From: Selenomonas ruminantium AC2024
Lineage (GTDB): Bacteria > Bacillota > Negativicutes > Selenomonadales > Selenomonadaceae
DNA length: 64,000 bases
Direction of reading: 5' to 3'
Assembly (NCBI RefSeq): GCF_000687995.1
Contig: NZ_JIAC01000001.1
Coordinates: 496,001 to 560,000 of the forward strand
Below, piece by piece: positions 9,554 to 18,102 of this stretch. The notes below the pieces were generated by a model. The model worked only from the letters and a program-made list of their open reading frames with translations, made no database searches and had not been told where the DNA came from. How positions within the stretch are numbered: the stretch's first letter is position 1; the number at the start of each line of letters is the position of its first letter. The position numbers and the translations under genes were made by a program.

Positions 9554-10063
9554 TTACTGGGCTTTGGCCATAGCTTCCTTCAGGGCCTGTTCTTCTTCCT
9601 GAGTCATGGGATAGGAAGATTTGCCATCCTCAATGGGCTTGGCATAGCTGCGGGAATCCTCACGGCCAAAAATGCTGGACAGCACCACGCCGTTGTTGTG
9701 GGCATCCAACAGCGCCACAGCATAGCTCAAGTCGCTGCCCATGTCCTCAAAGGCACGGAAACGCACCATACCCACCCTGGTAACTGCCATATTCAAAAGT
9801 TCATCCATCCGGCGGTTTTCCGTATCCAGACGCTGGTTTTCTTCCACCACATGACGAACCTCGTCAATATGGCCCATCAGCAGTCGCTCCAGATTATCCC
9901 CATCCACGCCATTCATCATCTTCCGATAGCGTTTCTTCATATAACTGAGGTTCCAGGCCTGCTTAATCATCACACACAGCATGATGAACATAATCACTGC
10001 CATAGCCACCACAATAAAAGGCATATTATCTGCCATAAACTTCATAAAATAGTTCATATTCAT
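9554..10063 (-). CDS. DUF4446 family membrane protein
   Basis: A 169-residue protein with one N-terminal membrane helix (about residues 14-36) and a conserved FRAFEDMGSDLSYAVALLDAHNNGVVLSSIFGREDSRSY-type core at about 100-140, written here only as a description of the DUF4446 pattern. The family often sits next to parAB in Firmicutes; its function is unknown. It lies 24 bp after parB and 28 bp before the M23 gene, so it is probably cotranscribed with both. Confidence 0.8.
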   Translation of the reverse strand: MNMNYFMKFMADNMPFIVVAMAVIMFIMLCVMIKQAWNLSYMKKRYRKMMNGVDGDNLERLLMGHIDEVRHVVEENQRLDTENRRMDELLNMAVTRVGMVRFRAFEDMGSDLSYAVALLDAHNNGVVLSSIFGREDSRSYAKPIEDGKSSYPMTQEEEQALKEAMAKAQ

Positions 10064-10087
10064 TCGAAACCAAAACTCCCTAATCGT

Positions 10088-11047
10088 TTATACCGTAAAC
10101 TTCCCCGTCTGCGAAAACTGCCGCAAGGCATCCATCTTCGCCTGTTTCGTACTCTGCTGACGCTCCAGCATGGTTCCCATAATGCGTTCCAAATCTTCAT
10201 TGGAGTAAAACTCAATTTCCAGCTTACTCTTTTTCTTCCCCGTCTGAATCCGCACCTGGGTGCCGAACATCTGCGTGAGCTTATCCACTGCATCCCGGAT
10301 AAAAATGTCCTGCTCCGGCTTTTCCTTGGCGGATTTCTCTCCGGACTGTTCCTTCAGCAGTTCCGGATTTTCCAGCAGTTTCTTCACCAGCTGCTCCGAC
10401 TGGCGGGCCGAAAGCTCCTTGCTCTGAATATAATCTGCCGCCTCCATCTGCAGCTCCTTATTCTCCAGTGCCAGCAGCGGCTTGGCCTGCCCCATGGAAA
10501 GGCTGCCGTTAGCCACATAGGCCTGCACCTGCTCTGCCAGATTCAGCAGGCGCAGGAAATTGGCAATATGGGAACGGCTGCGGCCGACTTTCTTGGCCAC
10601 GGTTTCCTGCGTGAGCTTAAATTCCTTCATCAGGCGCTCATACGCCTTGGCTTCTTCCATGGCATTTAAGTTTTCCCGCTGAATGTTTTCGATCAGCGCA
10701 ATCTGAGCAATTTCCTCATTGTTGAATTCCCGTACATCTACGGGCACTTCCTGCAGACCTGCCAGCTTAGCCGCCCGCAAGCGGCGCTCCCCGGCAATCA
10801 GTTCATAACTGCCCTCGGAAAGTTTGCGCACCAGCAAAGGCTGCAGCACGCCGAATTCCTTGACGGATTCCTTGAGTTCCTCCAACGCGCTTTCATCAAA
10901 CTCCATACGGGGCTGATAGCGGTTCGGCTTTATGGAAGCAATCGCTACCGACTGTGCTTTTTCCGCCTTCTCCGGCTCCACTTTGGCTTTCACCAAGCCA
11001 AAAGCGCCTAACCCTTTGCCCAAGCCGCCTTTCTTAGCCACGGGCAA
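10088..11047 (-). CDS. parB: Chromosome partitioning protein ParB/Spo0J
   Basis: A 319-residue centromere-binding CTPase. The N-terminal domain starts with the conserved KPNRYQPRMEFDE and includes the CTP-binding GERRLRAAKLAG near residues 87-98. The central helix-turn-helix has TVAKKVGRSRSHIANFLRLL, and the C-terminus is a leucine- and lysine-rich dimerisation domain. The N-terminal KGGLGKGLGAF segment is the usual ParA-activating peptide. It binds the three parS sites in this window. The start overlaps the parA stop by 14 bp. Confidence 0.96.
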   Translation of the reverse strand: MPVAKKGGLGKGLGAFGLVKAKVEPEKAEKAQSVAIASIKPNRYQPRMEFDESALEELKESVKEFGVLQPLLVRKLSEGSYELIAGERRLRAAKLAGLQEVPVDVREFNNEEIAQIALIENIQRENLNAMEEAKAYERLMKEFKLTQETVAKKVGRSRSHIANFLRLLNLAEQVQAYVANGSLSMGQAKPLLALENKELQMEAADYIQSKELSARQSEQLVKKLLENPELLKEQSGEKSAKEKPEQDIFIRDAVDKLTQMFGTQVRIQTGKKKSKLEIEFYSNEDLERIMGTMLERQQSTKQAKMDALRQFSQTGKFTV

Positions 11048-11792
11048 TCACCTCTTTCGCAAGCTTCATATAAACCTCGGCTCCCTTGGATTTCTTGTCG
11101 TAATAAAGAATGGGCTGGCCAAAGGACGGCGCTTCGCTAAGGCGTACCGTGCGGGGAATCATAGTCTTGTACACTGCGGTATCGAAGCTGTTGCGGACTT
11201 CATCCACCACCTGCTCCGCCAGTTTCGTGCGGGAATCGTACATGGTCATAACCACACCTTCTACGGCCAATTCAGCATTGAGGTTGCTGCGCACCAGCTC
11301 AATGGTTTTCATCAGCTGGGCCACACCCTCCAATGCGTAGAATTCACACTGAATGGGCATGATTACAGAATCTGCTGCCGCCAGCGAATTAAGGGTCAAC
11401 AACCCCAAGGAAGGCGGGCAGTCAATCAGGATGTAATCGTAATTATCCCGCACCGCATCCAGAGCTTTTTTCAGCCGCGTTTCCCGGGAGATGGCAGCCA
11501 CCAGCTCCACTTCTGCACCTGCCAGTTCAATATTAGCGGGCAGTATATCCACCTTAAATTCCGTCTTCTGAATAACTTCGCTGACGGGCACATTGTCAAT
11601 CAATACATGATAAATGGTCTTATCCAATGCGGATTTTTCCACGCCAAAACCACTGCTGGCATTCCCCTGCGGGTCACAATCCACCAGCAGGACTTTTTTC
11701 TTCTTGGCCGCTATACAGGCAGCCAAATTTACCGACGTGGTGGTTTTGCCCACGCCGCCCTTTTGATTGGCAACTGCGATAATCTTTGCCAA
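11034..11792 (-). CDS. parA: Chromosome partitioning ATPase ParA/Soj
   Basis: A 252-residue deviant Walker A ATPase. KGGVGKTTT at about residues 10-18 holds the signature lysine and P-loop, with DCDPQGNASSG near 38 and DCPPSLGLLTLNSL near 124. It segregates origins together with ParB and, as Soj, can regulate DnaA. It heads the operon with parB. Here the pair lies about 16 kb from dnaA, on the far side of the mnm/yidC cluster, rather than directly beside it. Confidence 0.96.
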   Translation of the reverse strand: MAKIIAVANQKGGVGKTTTSVNLAACIAAKKKKVLLVDCDPQGNASSGFGVEKSALDKTIYHVLIDNVPVSEVIQKTEFKVDILPANIELAGAEVELVAAISRETRLKKALDAVRDNYDYILIDCPPSLGLLTLNSLAAADSVIMPIQCEFYALEGVAQLMKTIELVRSNLNAELAVEGVVMTMYDSRTKLAEQVVDEVRNSFDTAVYKTMIPRTVRLSEAPSFGQPILYYDKKSKGAEVYMKLAKEVIARG

Positions 11793-11964
11793 AACTTTTC
11801 ACCACTTTCTTCCACTGTGCGTTAAGTTACAGTAATGCTTGTATATTTCCCTTAAAATAAGTATAATTGTTACATTAAAGGTTTTATTTTGGACAGTTGT
11901 AATTATTATCCCATCCGAAAATAAGCATACCTATATAATAATATGAAATGCAAAAAAATGCTAT

Positions 11965-11980
11965 TGTTTCACGTGAAACA
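11965..11980. promoter_or_regulatory. parS: parS site 3
   Basis: Perfect TGTTTCACGTGAAACA in the divergent region between parA and the methionine synthase activation gene, 28 bp before the latter's start codon. ParB bound here could affect transcription of both units. Confidence 0.95.
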
Positions 11981-12007
11981 GTAAAAAAAATTTAAGGTGG
12001 TGAGTTC

Positions 12008-12682
12008 ATGCCTGTTTATAATGCGCCCCTACTCTCCATAGATGCCAAGGAAACCCGCCGTTATGCGGGCCTGCAAAAAGCCGTTGACTTTGACGAAGAA
12101 AAAATCCTCGCCGCCTGCGAAGATGCCCGGCTTATGGCCGCCCCCAAAGGAATATGGGAAGTCTATGATTATGACTGTGAGAATCAAATCATTAAGTCTG
12201 CCCCGCCCTGTACCATACAGGGGCAAAAAATAGGCCAGCATCTGGCTGGCTGTGAAAAGATTATCGCCCTGTCGGCAACCGTTGGCGAAGAAGTCGAAGA
12301 AGAAGTGACCCGCCGCTTCAATGCCGGTGAATACAGCACCGCGGTCATCATGGATGCGGCTGCTACCGCCGCTGTAGAACAGATTGCCGATGGCATGGAA
12401 AAAGCCCTGACTCCCAAAATGGCCGCCCAAGGCTTTGCCATGAAGTGGCGGTTCAGCCCCGGTTATGGGGACTGGCCCTTGGAACAGCAGCCGGAGTTAA
12501 TCCGTCTGGCCCATGCAGATAAAATTGGTGTCAGCCTCAGTTCCTCCCTAATGCTCATGCCCCGCAAGAGCATTACAGCGATTATCGGCCTCTACCGCAA
12601 ACAGGCAGAAACTGCCCCCAGCCACAGTCCGCATGGTTGTGCAATGTGCAATAAGACCGACTGCCCCTCCCGTAAACAATAA
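12008..12682 (+). CDS. Stand-alone methionine synthase reactivation (activation) domain protein
   Basis: A 224-residue protein resembling the C-terminal activation domain of MetH. The key segment RFSPGYGDWPLEQQ near residue 150 matches the RxxPGYGxxP site that binds S-adenosylmethionine during reductive methylation of cob(II)alamin. The Cys-rich tail CAMCNKTDC is common in stand-alone versions. It supplies the domain that is missing from the downstream MetH, whose start is 24 bp away. An AAGGTGGTGAG Shine-Dalgarno sequence precedes the ATG. Confidence 0.85.
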   Translation: MPVYNAPLLSIDAKETRRYAGLQKAVDFDEEKILAACEDARLMAAPKGIWEVYDYDCENQIIKSAPPCTIQGQKIGQHLAGCEKIIALSATVGEEVEEEVTRRFNAGEYSTAVIMDAAATAAVEQIADGMEKALTPKMAAQGFAMKWRFSPGYGDWPLEQQPELIRLAHADKIGVSLSSSLMLMPRKSITAIIGLYRKQAETAPSHSPHGCAMCNKTDCPSRKQ

Positions 12683-12706
12683 ATCTCCAGAACAGGAGCT
12701 GAATGT

Positions 12707-15085
12707 ATGTGTAAAATCGAAATCTTTGATGGTGCCATGGGCACCATGCTGCAAGCCGGTGGCCTTCAGCCCGGAGCCTGCCCGGAACTCATGAATATCG
12801 AAAATCCGGATGTGGTAAAGAACATCCACAATGCCTATATAGAAGCAGGCGCCACCATTATCGAAACCAATACCTTTGGTGCCAGCCCCTTAAAACTCGA
12901 ACACTATGGCTTAACAGACCGCATGGCAGAGCTCAACACGGCCGCCGTAAAAATCGCTAAGGCAGCCGCCAAGGGGCGGGCTAAAGTAGCCGGGTCCATG
13001 GGTCCCACAGGCCGTTTTATCGAGCCGCTGGGAGATTTGTCCTTTGACGAAGCCTACCAGAACTTCTACGACCAAGCAAAAGCCCTTGCCGAAGCCGGTG
13101 CCCATTTTCTCATTATCGAAACCTGTATCGACATTCAGGAAATGCGCGCCGCTTTGCTGGCGGCCAAAGATGCCTGCGATATTCCCGTAATCTGTCAGCT
13201 TTCCTACAGTGAGGACGGCCGCACAGTCACGGGTACTGACCCGCAATCGGCCGCGATTCTGCTCGACGCCATGGGCGCAGATATCATCGGTGTCAACTGT
13301 TCTCTTGGCCCGGAAGAACTGGTGCCCATCGTCAAAACGCTGGCCGAAAACTGCACCTGCCCCATCAGCGTGCTGCCCAACGCCGGTATGCCCTATCTGA
13401 AAGACGGACATACCGTATTTCCCATGGGGCCGGAGGACTTCGGTAAATGGGGCGTAAAACTCTTGGAAGCCGGTGCAAGCTATCTGGGTGGCTGCTGCGG
13501 TACCACCCCGGAACATATCCGCGAGCTTGCCAAAGCCGTAAAGGATATGCCCCTGCCAGAACGCAGATTGCCTGCAAAAAAACTCTGGCTGACCAGCCGC
13601 AGCAAATCCGTCTGCATTGATAAGAGCCTGCCCACCCGCCTCATTGGCGAGCGCATCAATCCTACAGGCCGCAAGAAGCTGGCCGCCGAAATCCGGGACG
13701 GTTCGCTTTTGGGTGTCAAGAAAGAAGCCGTCAATCAGGTCAAAGCCGGTGCCCACCTGCTCGATGTAAATATGGGCGTTGGCGGCATTGACCAGGCTGC
13801 CGCTATGAAAAAGGCCGTCACTGAAATCGCCCAGCTTACTGATGCTCCGCTGGCTATTGACACCAGTGATGCAGAAGCCTTGGAAGCAGGCCTCAAAGCC
13901 TATCCGGGCCGTGCGCTCATCAACTCCGTCAGCTACGAACCGGAGCGCATCGCCCAGTTCCTGCCGCTGGCAAAAAAATACGGTGCCGCTATTCTCTGCC
14001 TGCCTATTACGCCGGACGGCGTCCCTAAAACCGCCGAAGAACGTATCACCGTCATGCACAAAATCATTGCGGCAGCTAAAGAAGCGGGCTTAGATGATGG
14101 CGACTTCCTGCTGGACGCTCTGGTTATGACCGTATCGGCAGATAAGAACGCCTGCTATGAAGTGCTGATTACCCTGCAGATGTATCGGGAAAGATTCGGC
14201 TATCCCACCACCATGGGCCTGTCCAATATCTCCTTTGGCCTGCCCAACCGCCCGCTGATTAACAGCACGTTCTTTGCCATGTGTCTGGCGGCAGGTCTGG
14301 ATGCTCCGATTATGAATCCTTACGACGAGTCCATGCAAAAGGCTCTGATGGCCAGCGCCGCCCTGCTAGGTGATGACCCCAACGGCCTTGCCTACAGCAA
14401 GAACGAAGCCAATCTGGCCGTTCCAAAGGCTGCTGCCACCGCCAAGGTCACGGAACTTTCCCCACTGGAAGCCATCAAACAGGCAGTCATTGACGGGGAA
14501 AAGGACGAAATCCCCCTATTGGTGGAAAACGCCCTCAAAGCCGGTATGGCTGCCAATACCATCACAGAACAGGCACTGACCGCCGCCATGACGGATATCG
14601 GCGTGGACTTTGGCGCAGGCCGTATGTTCCTGCCCCAGGTATTGCTATCCGCTGAAACCATGCGGGCTGCCTTCAACAAAATCAAGGAGTTGACCCCGGC
14701 CAGTACCGCCCCGGAACAGGGCACAGTCGTTATCGCCACGGTAAAGGGTGATGTTCACGATTTGGGCAAGAATATCACAGGCGCATTGCTTGCCAACAGC
14801 GGCTTCAAACTTATCGATTTGGGTAAAGATGTGGACAGCACCGATATCGTCAGAGCCGCAATCGAAAACAACGCCGATATTGTGGGCCTCTGCGCGCTGA
14901 TGACCACGACCATGGTGCAGATTGACAAGGTTATTGAAGACCTCAAAGAAGCAGGCTGCAATGCCAAAGTCATGGTCGGCGGTGCCGCCGTCACGCAGGA
15001 ATATGCCGACAGCGCCGGAGCTGATGCCTACGCTCCGGATGGCGTAAAGGCTGTAGAACTAGCCAAAGAATTAGTACAAAAATAA
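12707..15085 (+). CDS. metH: Cobalamin-dependent methionine synthase lacking the activation domain
   Basis: A 792-residue protein with three modules. The homocysteine-binding barrel (about 1-290) has its zinc cysteines near Cys197 (GVNCSLGPEE) and in GGCCGTT near 261-263. The methyltetrahydrofolate-binding pterin domain (about 310-570) contains LIGERINPTG and NSVSYE. The cobalamin cap and binding domain (about 590-790) has DVHDLGKNI with the lower axial ligand His684. Full-length MetH is about 1200 residues; the activation domain is absent here and is encoded by the gene just upstream. It makes methionine and regenerates tetrahydrofolate. Confidence 0.95.
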   Translation: MCKIEIFDGAMGTMLQAGGLQPGACPELMNIENPDVVKNIHNAYIEAGATIIETNTFGASPLKLEHYGLTDRMAELNTAAVKIAKAAAKGRAKVAGSMGPTGRFIEPLGDLSFDEAYQNFYDQAKALAEAGAHFLIIETCIDIQEMRAALLAAKDACDIPVICQLSYSEDGRTVTGTDPQSAAILLDAMGADIIGVNCSLGPEELVPIVKTLAENCTCPISVLPNAGMPYLKDGHTVFPMGPEDFGKWGVKLLEAGASYLGGCCGTTPEHIRELAKAVKDMPLPERRLPAKKLWLTSRSKSVCIDKSLPTRLIGERINPTGRKKLAAEIRDGSLLGVKKEAVNQVKAGAHLLDVNMGVGGIDQAAAMKKAVTEIAQLTDAPLAIDTSDAEALEAGLKAYPGRALINSVSYEPERIAQFLPLAKKYGAAILCLPITPDGVPKTAEERITVMHKIIAAAKEAGLDDGDFLLDALVMTVSADKNACYEVLITLQMYRERFGYPTTMGLSNISFGLPNRPLINSTFFAMCLAAGLDAPIMNPYDESMQKALMASAALLGDDPNGLAYSKNEANLAVPKAAATAKVTELSPLEAIKQAVIDGEKDEIPLLVENALKAGMAANTITEQALTAAMTDIGVDFGAGRMFLPQVLLSAETMRAAFNKIKELTPASTAPEQGTVVIATVKGDVHDLGKNITGALLANSGFKLIDLGKDVDSTDIVRAAIENNADIVGLCALMTTTMVQIDKVIEDLKEAGCNAKVMVGGAAVTQEYADSAGADAYAPDGVKAVELAKELVQK

Positions 15086-15086
15086 A

Positions 15087-15123
15087 AAATTAGGATGTTG
15101 CAAAAGCAACATCCTAATTTTTT
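15087..15123. terminator. Bidirectional terminator between metH and pfkA
   Basis: A perfect 15-bp stem beginning AAATTAGGATGTTGC closes an AAAA tetraloop. T runs follow on both strands, serving the convergent metH and pfkA genes. Confidence 0.92.
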
Positions 15124-15140
15124 GCATTTTATTCGTTTAA

Positions 15141-16103
15141 TCAGAACAAGACCTTTGCCAGATGTAAATATTCCGGGTCAAGCTGTTTCTTGTTGTTTAC
15201 GGAGTCATGCAGGTCGATGGATACTACGCGGCCTTTGCTGAAGCCGAATACCACATCAGACAGACCGGAGATAAGTGCCAAAGCAGCCTGCTCGCCGAGC
15301 TGGCTGGCGCGCACACGGTCGATAACCGTCGGCGAACCGCCACGCTGAATGTGACCAAGAACCGTTACACGAGTATCGAGTTCCGTTTTCTTGGCAATGA
15401 AATCACCGATTTCCTGTGCATTGCCAGCACCTTCAGCAACAACTACGAGGATATAGCGCTTGCCTTCTGCATAAGCATTCTTCATGTCATCGCAGAGTTT
15501 ATCCAAATCATAGGGTTCTTCCGGCACGAGAATGTATTCAGCACCGCCGGAAATACCGGAAACAAGTGCCAGCCATCCCGAGCTGCGGCCCATTACTTCC
15601 ATAACGATGACACGACGATGGGCCGAAGCCGTGTCACGTAACTTATTGATGGCATCAATAATGGTGTTGGCTGCCGTATCACAGCCAATCGTGTAGTCAG
15701 AACCCCAAACGTCATTGTCGATGGTGCCCGGCAGGCCTACGATAGGAATGCCCGTTTCCTGAGACAGCAGAGAAGCACCGCGCAGGGAACCATCACCGCC
15801 GATAACGCAGAGGCCCTGAATCCCACGGTCAACGAGGTGCTGATAGCCGAGCATACGGCCTTCCGGCGTCTTCCAGCGTTTGCAGCGGGCCGTACCGAGG
15901 AACGTGCCGCCGCGCTGAATGATATCGCCTACGTCTTTGGATTCCATTTCAAACATATTTTCTTCGAGCAGACCATGATAACCATCACGGATGCCCCAAA
16001 CTTTTACACCTTCATAGAGCGCCGTGCGCACAACAGCACGGGCTGCCGCATTCATACCGGGGCTGTCGCCGCCGCTGGTCATGACTGCAATGCTTTTTAA
16101 CAT
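15141..16103 (-). CDS. pfkA: ATP-dependent 6-phosphofructokinase
   Basis: A 320-residue group A phosphofructokinase of the usual bacterial length. It shows the nucleotide loop TSGGDSPGMN at the start, GGDGS near residue 102, PGTIDND with the catalytic Asp near 127, MGRSSGWLA for fructose-6-phosphate and LGHIQRGGSP near 248. I chose the ATG at 16103 rather than longer reading because AAGGGGGAA lies upstream of it and it gives the normal MLKSIAVMTSGG N-terminus. It is monocistronic; no pyruvate kinase follows. Confidence 0.95.
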   Translation of the reverse strand: MLKSIAVMTSGGDSPGMNAAARAVVRTALYEGVKVWGIRDGYHGLLEENMFEMESKDVGDIIQRGGTFLGTARCKRWKTPEGRMLGYQHLVDRGIQGLCVIGGDGSLRGASLLSQETGIPIVGLPGTIDNDVWGSDYTIGCDTAANTIIDAINKLRDTASAHRRVIVMEVMGRSSGWLALVSGISGGAEYILVPEEPYDLDKLCDDMKNAYAEGKRYILVVVAEGAGNAQEIGDFIAKKTELDTRVTVLGHIQRGGSPTVIDRVRASQLGEQAALALISGLSDVVFGFSKGRVVSIDLHDSVNNKKQLDPEYLHLAKVLF

Positions 16104-16252
16104 AATCGAAGTTCCCCCTTGAATTATAAGCAATCTGCGGTCATTTTTGCTGACCACAGGAAAAAACAAACCTCACTAATCCCTATCATACCATAAAAAG
16201 AAGAAATCTAACAGAAATTTTTTCATACACCTACGAAGTTAATTGTTACTGA

Positions 16253-16663
16253 CAGAAGGGGACTATTTTTTGTATTCGCGCAAATGTCTCGCATGATATT
16301 GCCGTTTTTTTAGTTGCTCGCGCCGGTCACCACGGCGCTGCTTTCAGCTTTACTTCCCGCTCGTTCTCTTGCGAGCCAGCCTTCGGCAGTGCGCTCCATA
16401 CAAAAAACAGCCCCCTTCTGCCAAGATACAAAGTTCCCGAAATAATCCACGATAAAAAATCGTACCTAAAGAGCCACAAGTGCAACGAGGGGCGAGGGGA
16501 TATGTTTTGCGGGCAGGAGCGACTGCCGTCAGGCTGGCCGGAAGCCGAAAATTTCTGGACACAACGCTGAAAGCTGCGACGTGGTAACCGGAGCATTTAG
16601 CTGGAAAGCGCGACTTAGCGAACCGGTCATTTAGCGACGCCCGCAAAACATATCCCCTCGCCC
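16253..16663. repeat. Long paired stem-loop element, copy 1
   Basis: Two stem-loop modules in inverted orientation fill the pfkA-purH gap. Module A (16253-16420) is closed by 23-nt arms with two mismatches. Module B (16490-16663) is closed by 25-nt arms with none. The interiors are diverged inverted copies of one another: GGAGCG...CTGCCG...GGCTGGC and GCTGAAAGC followed by a stretch ending in ACCGG occur in both, reversed in module A. The arm sequences differ between A and B, yet each pair stays complementary. The same architecture recurs at 20157-20638. There is no ORF of merit inside. It is either a mobile or REP-like repeat or a structured RNA. Confidence 0.8.
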
Positions 16664-16693
16664 TGACCGCAGTTACTTCTTGAAAAAATGTCC

Positions 16694-16722
16694 TTGACAA
16701 GCGCATATTATTCGTGTTAAAT
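16694..16722 (+). promoter_or_regulatory. Promoter of the ZTP riboswitch-purH transcript
   Basis: TTGACA at 16694-16699 and TTAAAT at 16717-16722 are separated by 17 bp. Initiation would fall a few bases before the riboswitch. Confidence 0.75.
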
Positions 16723-16737
16723 TCGTTGTAGTTGATG

Positions 16738-16812
16738 CTGTGCGACTGACGGAAGTGGATAACCACAGGGAGCACAGGGAAGAAAAGCCGACCGTCTGGG
16801 TGAAAGCCTGGA
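16738..16812 (+). promoter_or_regulatory. ZTP (pfl motif) riboswitch
   Basis: The leader has the pfl-motif hallmarks in order: GCGACTGACGG, the small hairpin GTGGATAACCAC, AGGGAGCAC, and after a variable linker the conserved 3' part GCCGACCGTCTGGG. This RNA class binds the purine intermediates ZMP and ZTP and usually activates one-carbon and purine genes. Its 3' domain provides the 5' arm of the overlapping terminator, so ligand binding should prevent termination. The downstream gene consumes AICAR (ZMP), which fits. Confidence 0.92.
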
Positions 16813-16829
16813 TTTGTGTCGGCTTTTTA
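16785..16829 (+). terminator. Riboswitch-controlled terminator before purH
   Basis: AAGCCGAC at 16785-16792 pairs with GTCGGCTT at 16818-16825, followed by TTT. The 5' arm is part of the ZTP aptamer, giving mutually exclusive folding. Confidence 0.85.
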
Positions 16830-16851
16830 CGTTATATGGAGGAGATTTGCA

Positions 16852-18021
16852 ATGACGGAAATGGAACTGAAATACGGCTGTAACCCCAATCAGAAACCGG
16901 CCAGAGTTTTCTGCGAAAAAGGTCTGCCCTTTACGGTGCTGAACGGCAAACCGGGGTATATCAACCTGCTTGATGCCTTTAACAGCTGGCAGCTTGTGCG
17001 TGAACTCAAAGAAGCCACCGGCCTGCCTGCCGCCGCTTCCTTTAAGCATGTAAGCCCGGCTGGCGCAGCCGTTGCCGTTCCCCTTTCCGAAGCTCTGCAA
17101 AAGGCTTATTTCGTTGAAGGTGTGGAACTCAGTCCTGTGGCTACCGCCTATATTCGTGCCCGCGGAGCTGACCGCATGTCCTCCTATGGGGATTTCGTGG
17201 CCCTGTCTGACGAATGCGACGCCCAGACAGCCAGCTTCCTGAAACGAGAAGTTTCCGACGGCATTATTGCCCCCTCCTACTCCGCCGAAGCACTGGAAAT
17301 TCTGAAATCCAAGCGCAAAGGCACGTACCTTGTCATTCAAATGGATACGAACTACCAGCCGGAACCTTTGGAACAGAAACAGGTCTTTGGCATCACCTTT
17401 GAACAGCAGCGCAATGACATCAAGATTACACCTGACTGCCTGACGGAAATTCCCACGGTCAATAAGGAACTGCCAGAAAGCGCCAAGCGTGACCTCTTGA
17501 TTTCCCTGATTACCCTGAAATACACCCAGTCCAATTCCGTCTGCTATGCCAAGGACGGTCAGGCCATCGGCATTGGTGCCGGCCAGCAGTCCCGCGTACA
17601 TTGCACCCGCCTTGCCGGCAATAAGGCCGATATCTGGTATCTGCGCCAGTGCCCAAAGGTAATGAACCTGCCCTTCAAAGAAGAAGTTCGCCGCCCGGAC
17701 AGGGACAATGCCATTGATGTATACGTTGGCGAAGAAAGCGAAGACCTCTTAACCGATGGCAACTGGGAACACCTGTTTACCGAAAAGCCGGCACCGCTTA
17801 CCCGCGAGGAAAAGAAAGCATGGCTCGCCACCCAAACGGGGGTAGCCCTTGGTTCTGATGCCTTCTTCCCCTTCGGCGATAATATCGAACGCGCCCGCAA
17901 GAGTGGTGTCAGTTACATCGCCCAGGCAGGCGGTTCCATCCGTGACGATAATGTTATCGCCACCTGTGACAAGTACAATATGACCATGGCTATGACGCAT
18001 ATTCGCTTGTTCCATCATTAA
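16852..18021 (+). CDS. purH: Stand-alone AICAR formyltransferase (PurH-type, no IMP cyclohydrolase domain)
   Basis: A 389-residue protein equal to the transformylase part of PurH. Signatures include KYGCNPNQKP near the start, the catalytic KH pair in SFKHVSPAG, LKYTQSNSVCYAKDGQ, GAGQQSRVHCT, SDAFFPFGDNI and GGSIRDDNVI. The N-terminal cyclohydrolase domain of ordinary PurH is absent; IMP cyclohydrolase activity must come from elsewhere. It transfers a formyl group from 10-formyltetrahydrofolate to AICAR. The start at 16852 follows TGGAGGAG and excludes the twelve-codon upstream extension. It is controlled by the ZTP riboswitch just upstream. Confidence 0.93.
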   Translation: MTEMELKYGCNPNQKPARVFCEKGLPFTVLNGKPGYINLLDAFNSWQLVRELKEATGLPAAASFKHVSPAGAAVAVPLSEALQKAYFVEGVELSPVATAYIRARGADRMSSYGDFVALSDECDAQTASFLKREVSDGIIAPSYSAEALEILKSKRKGTYLVIQMDTNYQPEPLEQKQVFGITFEQQRNDIKITPDCLTEIPTVNKELPESAKRDLLISLITLKYTQSNSVCYAKDGQAIGIGAGQQSRVHCTRLAGNKADIWYLRQCPKVMNLPFKEEVRRPDRDNAIDVYVGEESEDLLTDGNWEHLFTEKPAPLTREEKKAWLATQTGVALGSDAFFPFGDNIERARKSGVSYIAQAGGSIRDDNVIATCDKYNMTMAMTHIRLFHH

Positions 18022-18056
18022 TTTACTTACCCCGTTCTTACATACATACACACAGC

Positions 18057-18091
18057 AAAAATCGCTGGCGGCTCATCCGTCAGCGATTTTT
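18057..18091. terminator. Bidirectional terminator after purH
   Basis: AAAATCGCTG / CAGCGATTTT with additional G-C pairs around a short loop and T runs on both strands lies between purH and the convergent hypothetical gene. Confidence 0.88.
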
Positions 18092-18102
18092 GTCTTGTAT
18101 CC

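Noticed and set aside
16327-16775. Two overlapping minus-strand frames in the 16-kb repeat element
   Set aside because: They follow the repeat structure, have no ribosome sites and overlap the purH promoter and riboswitch; not genes.
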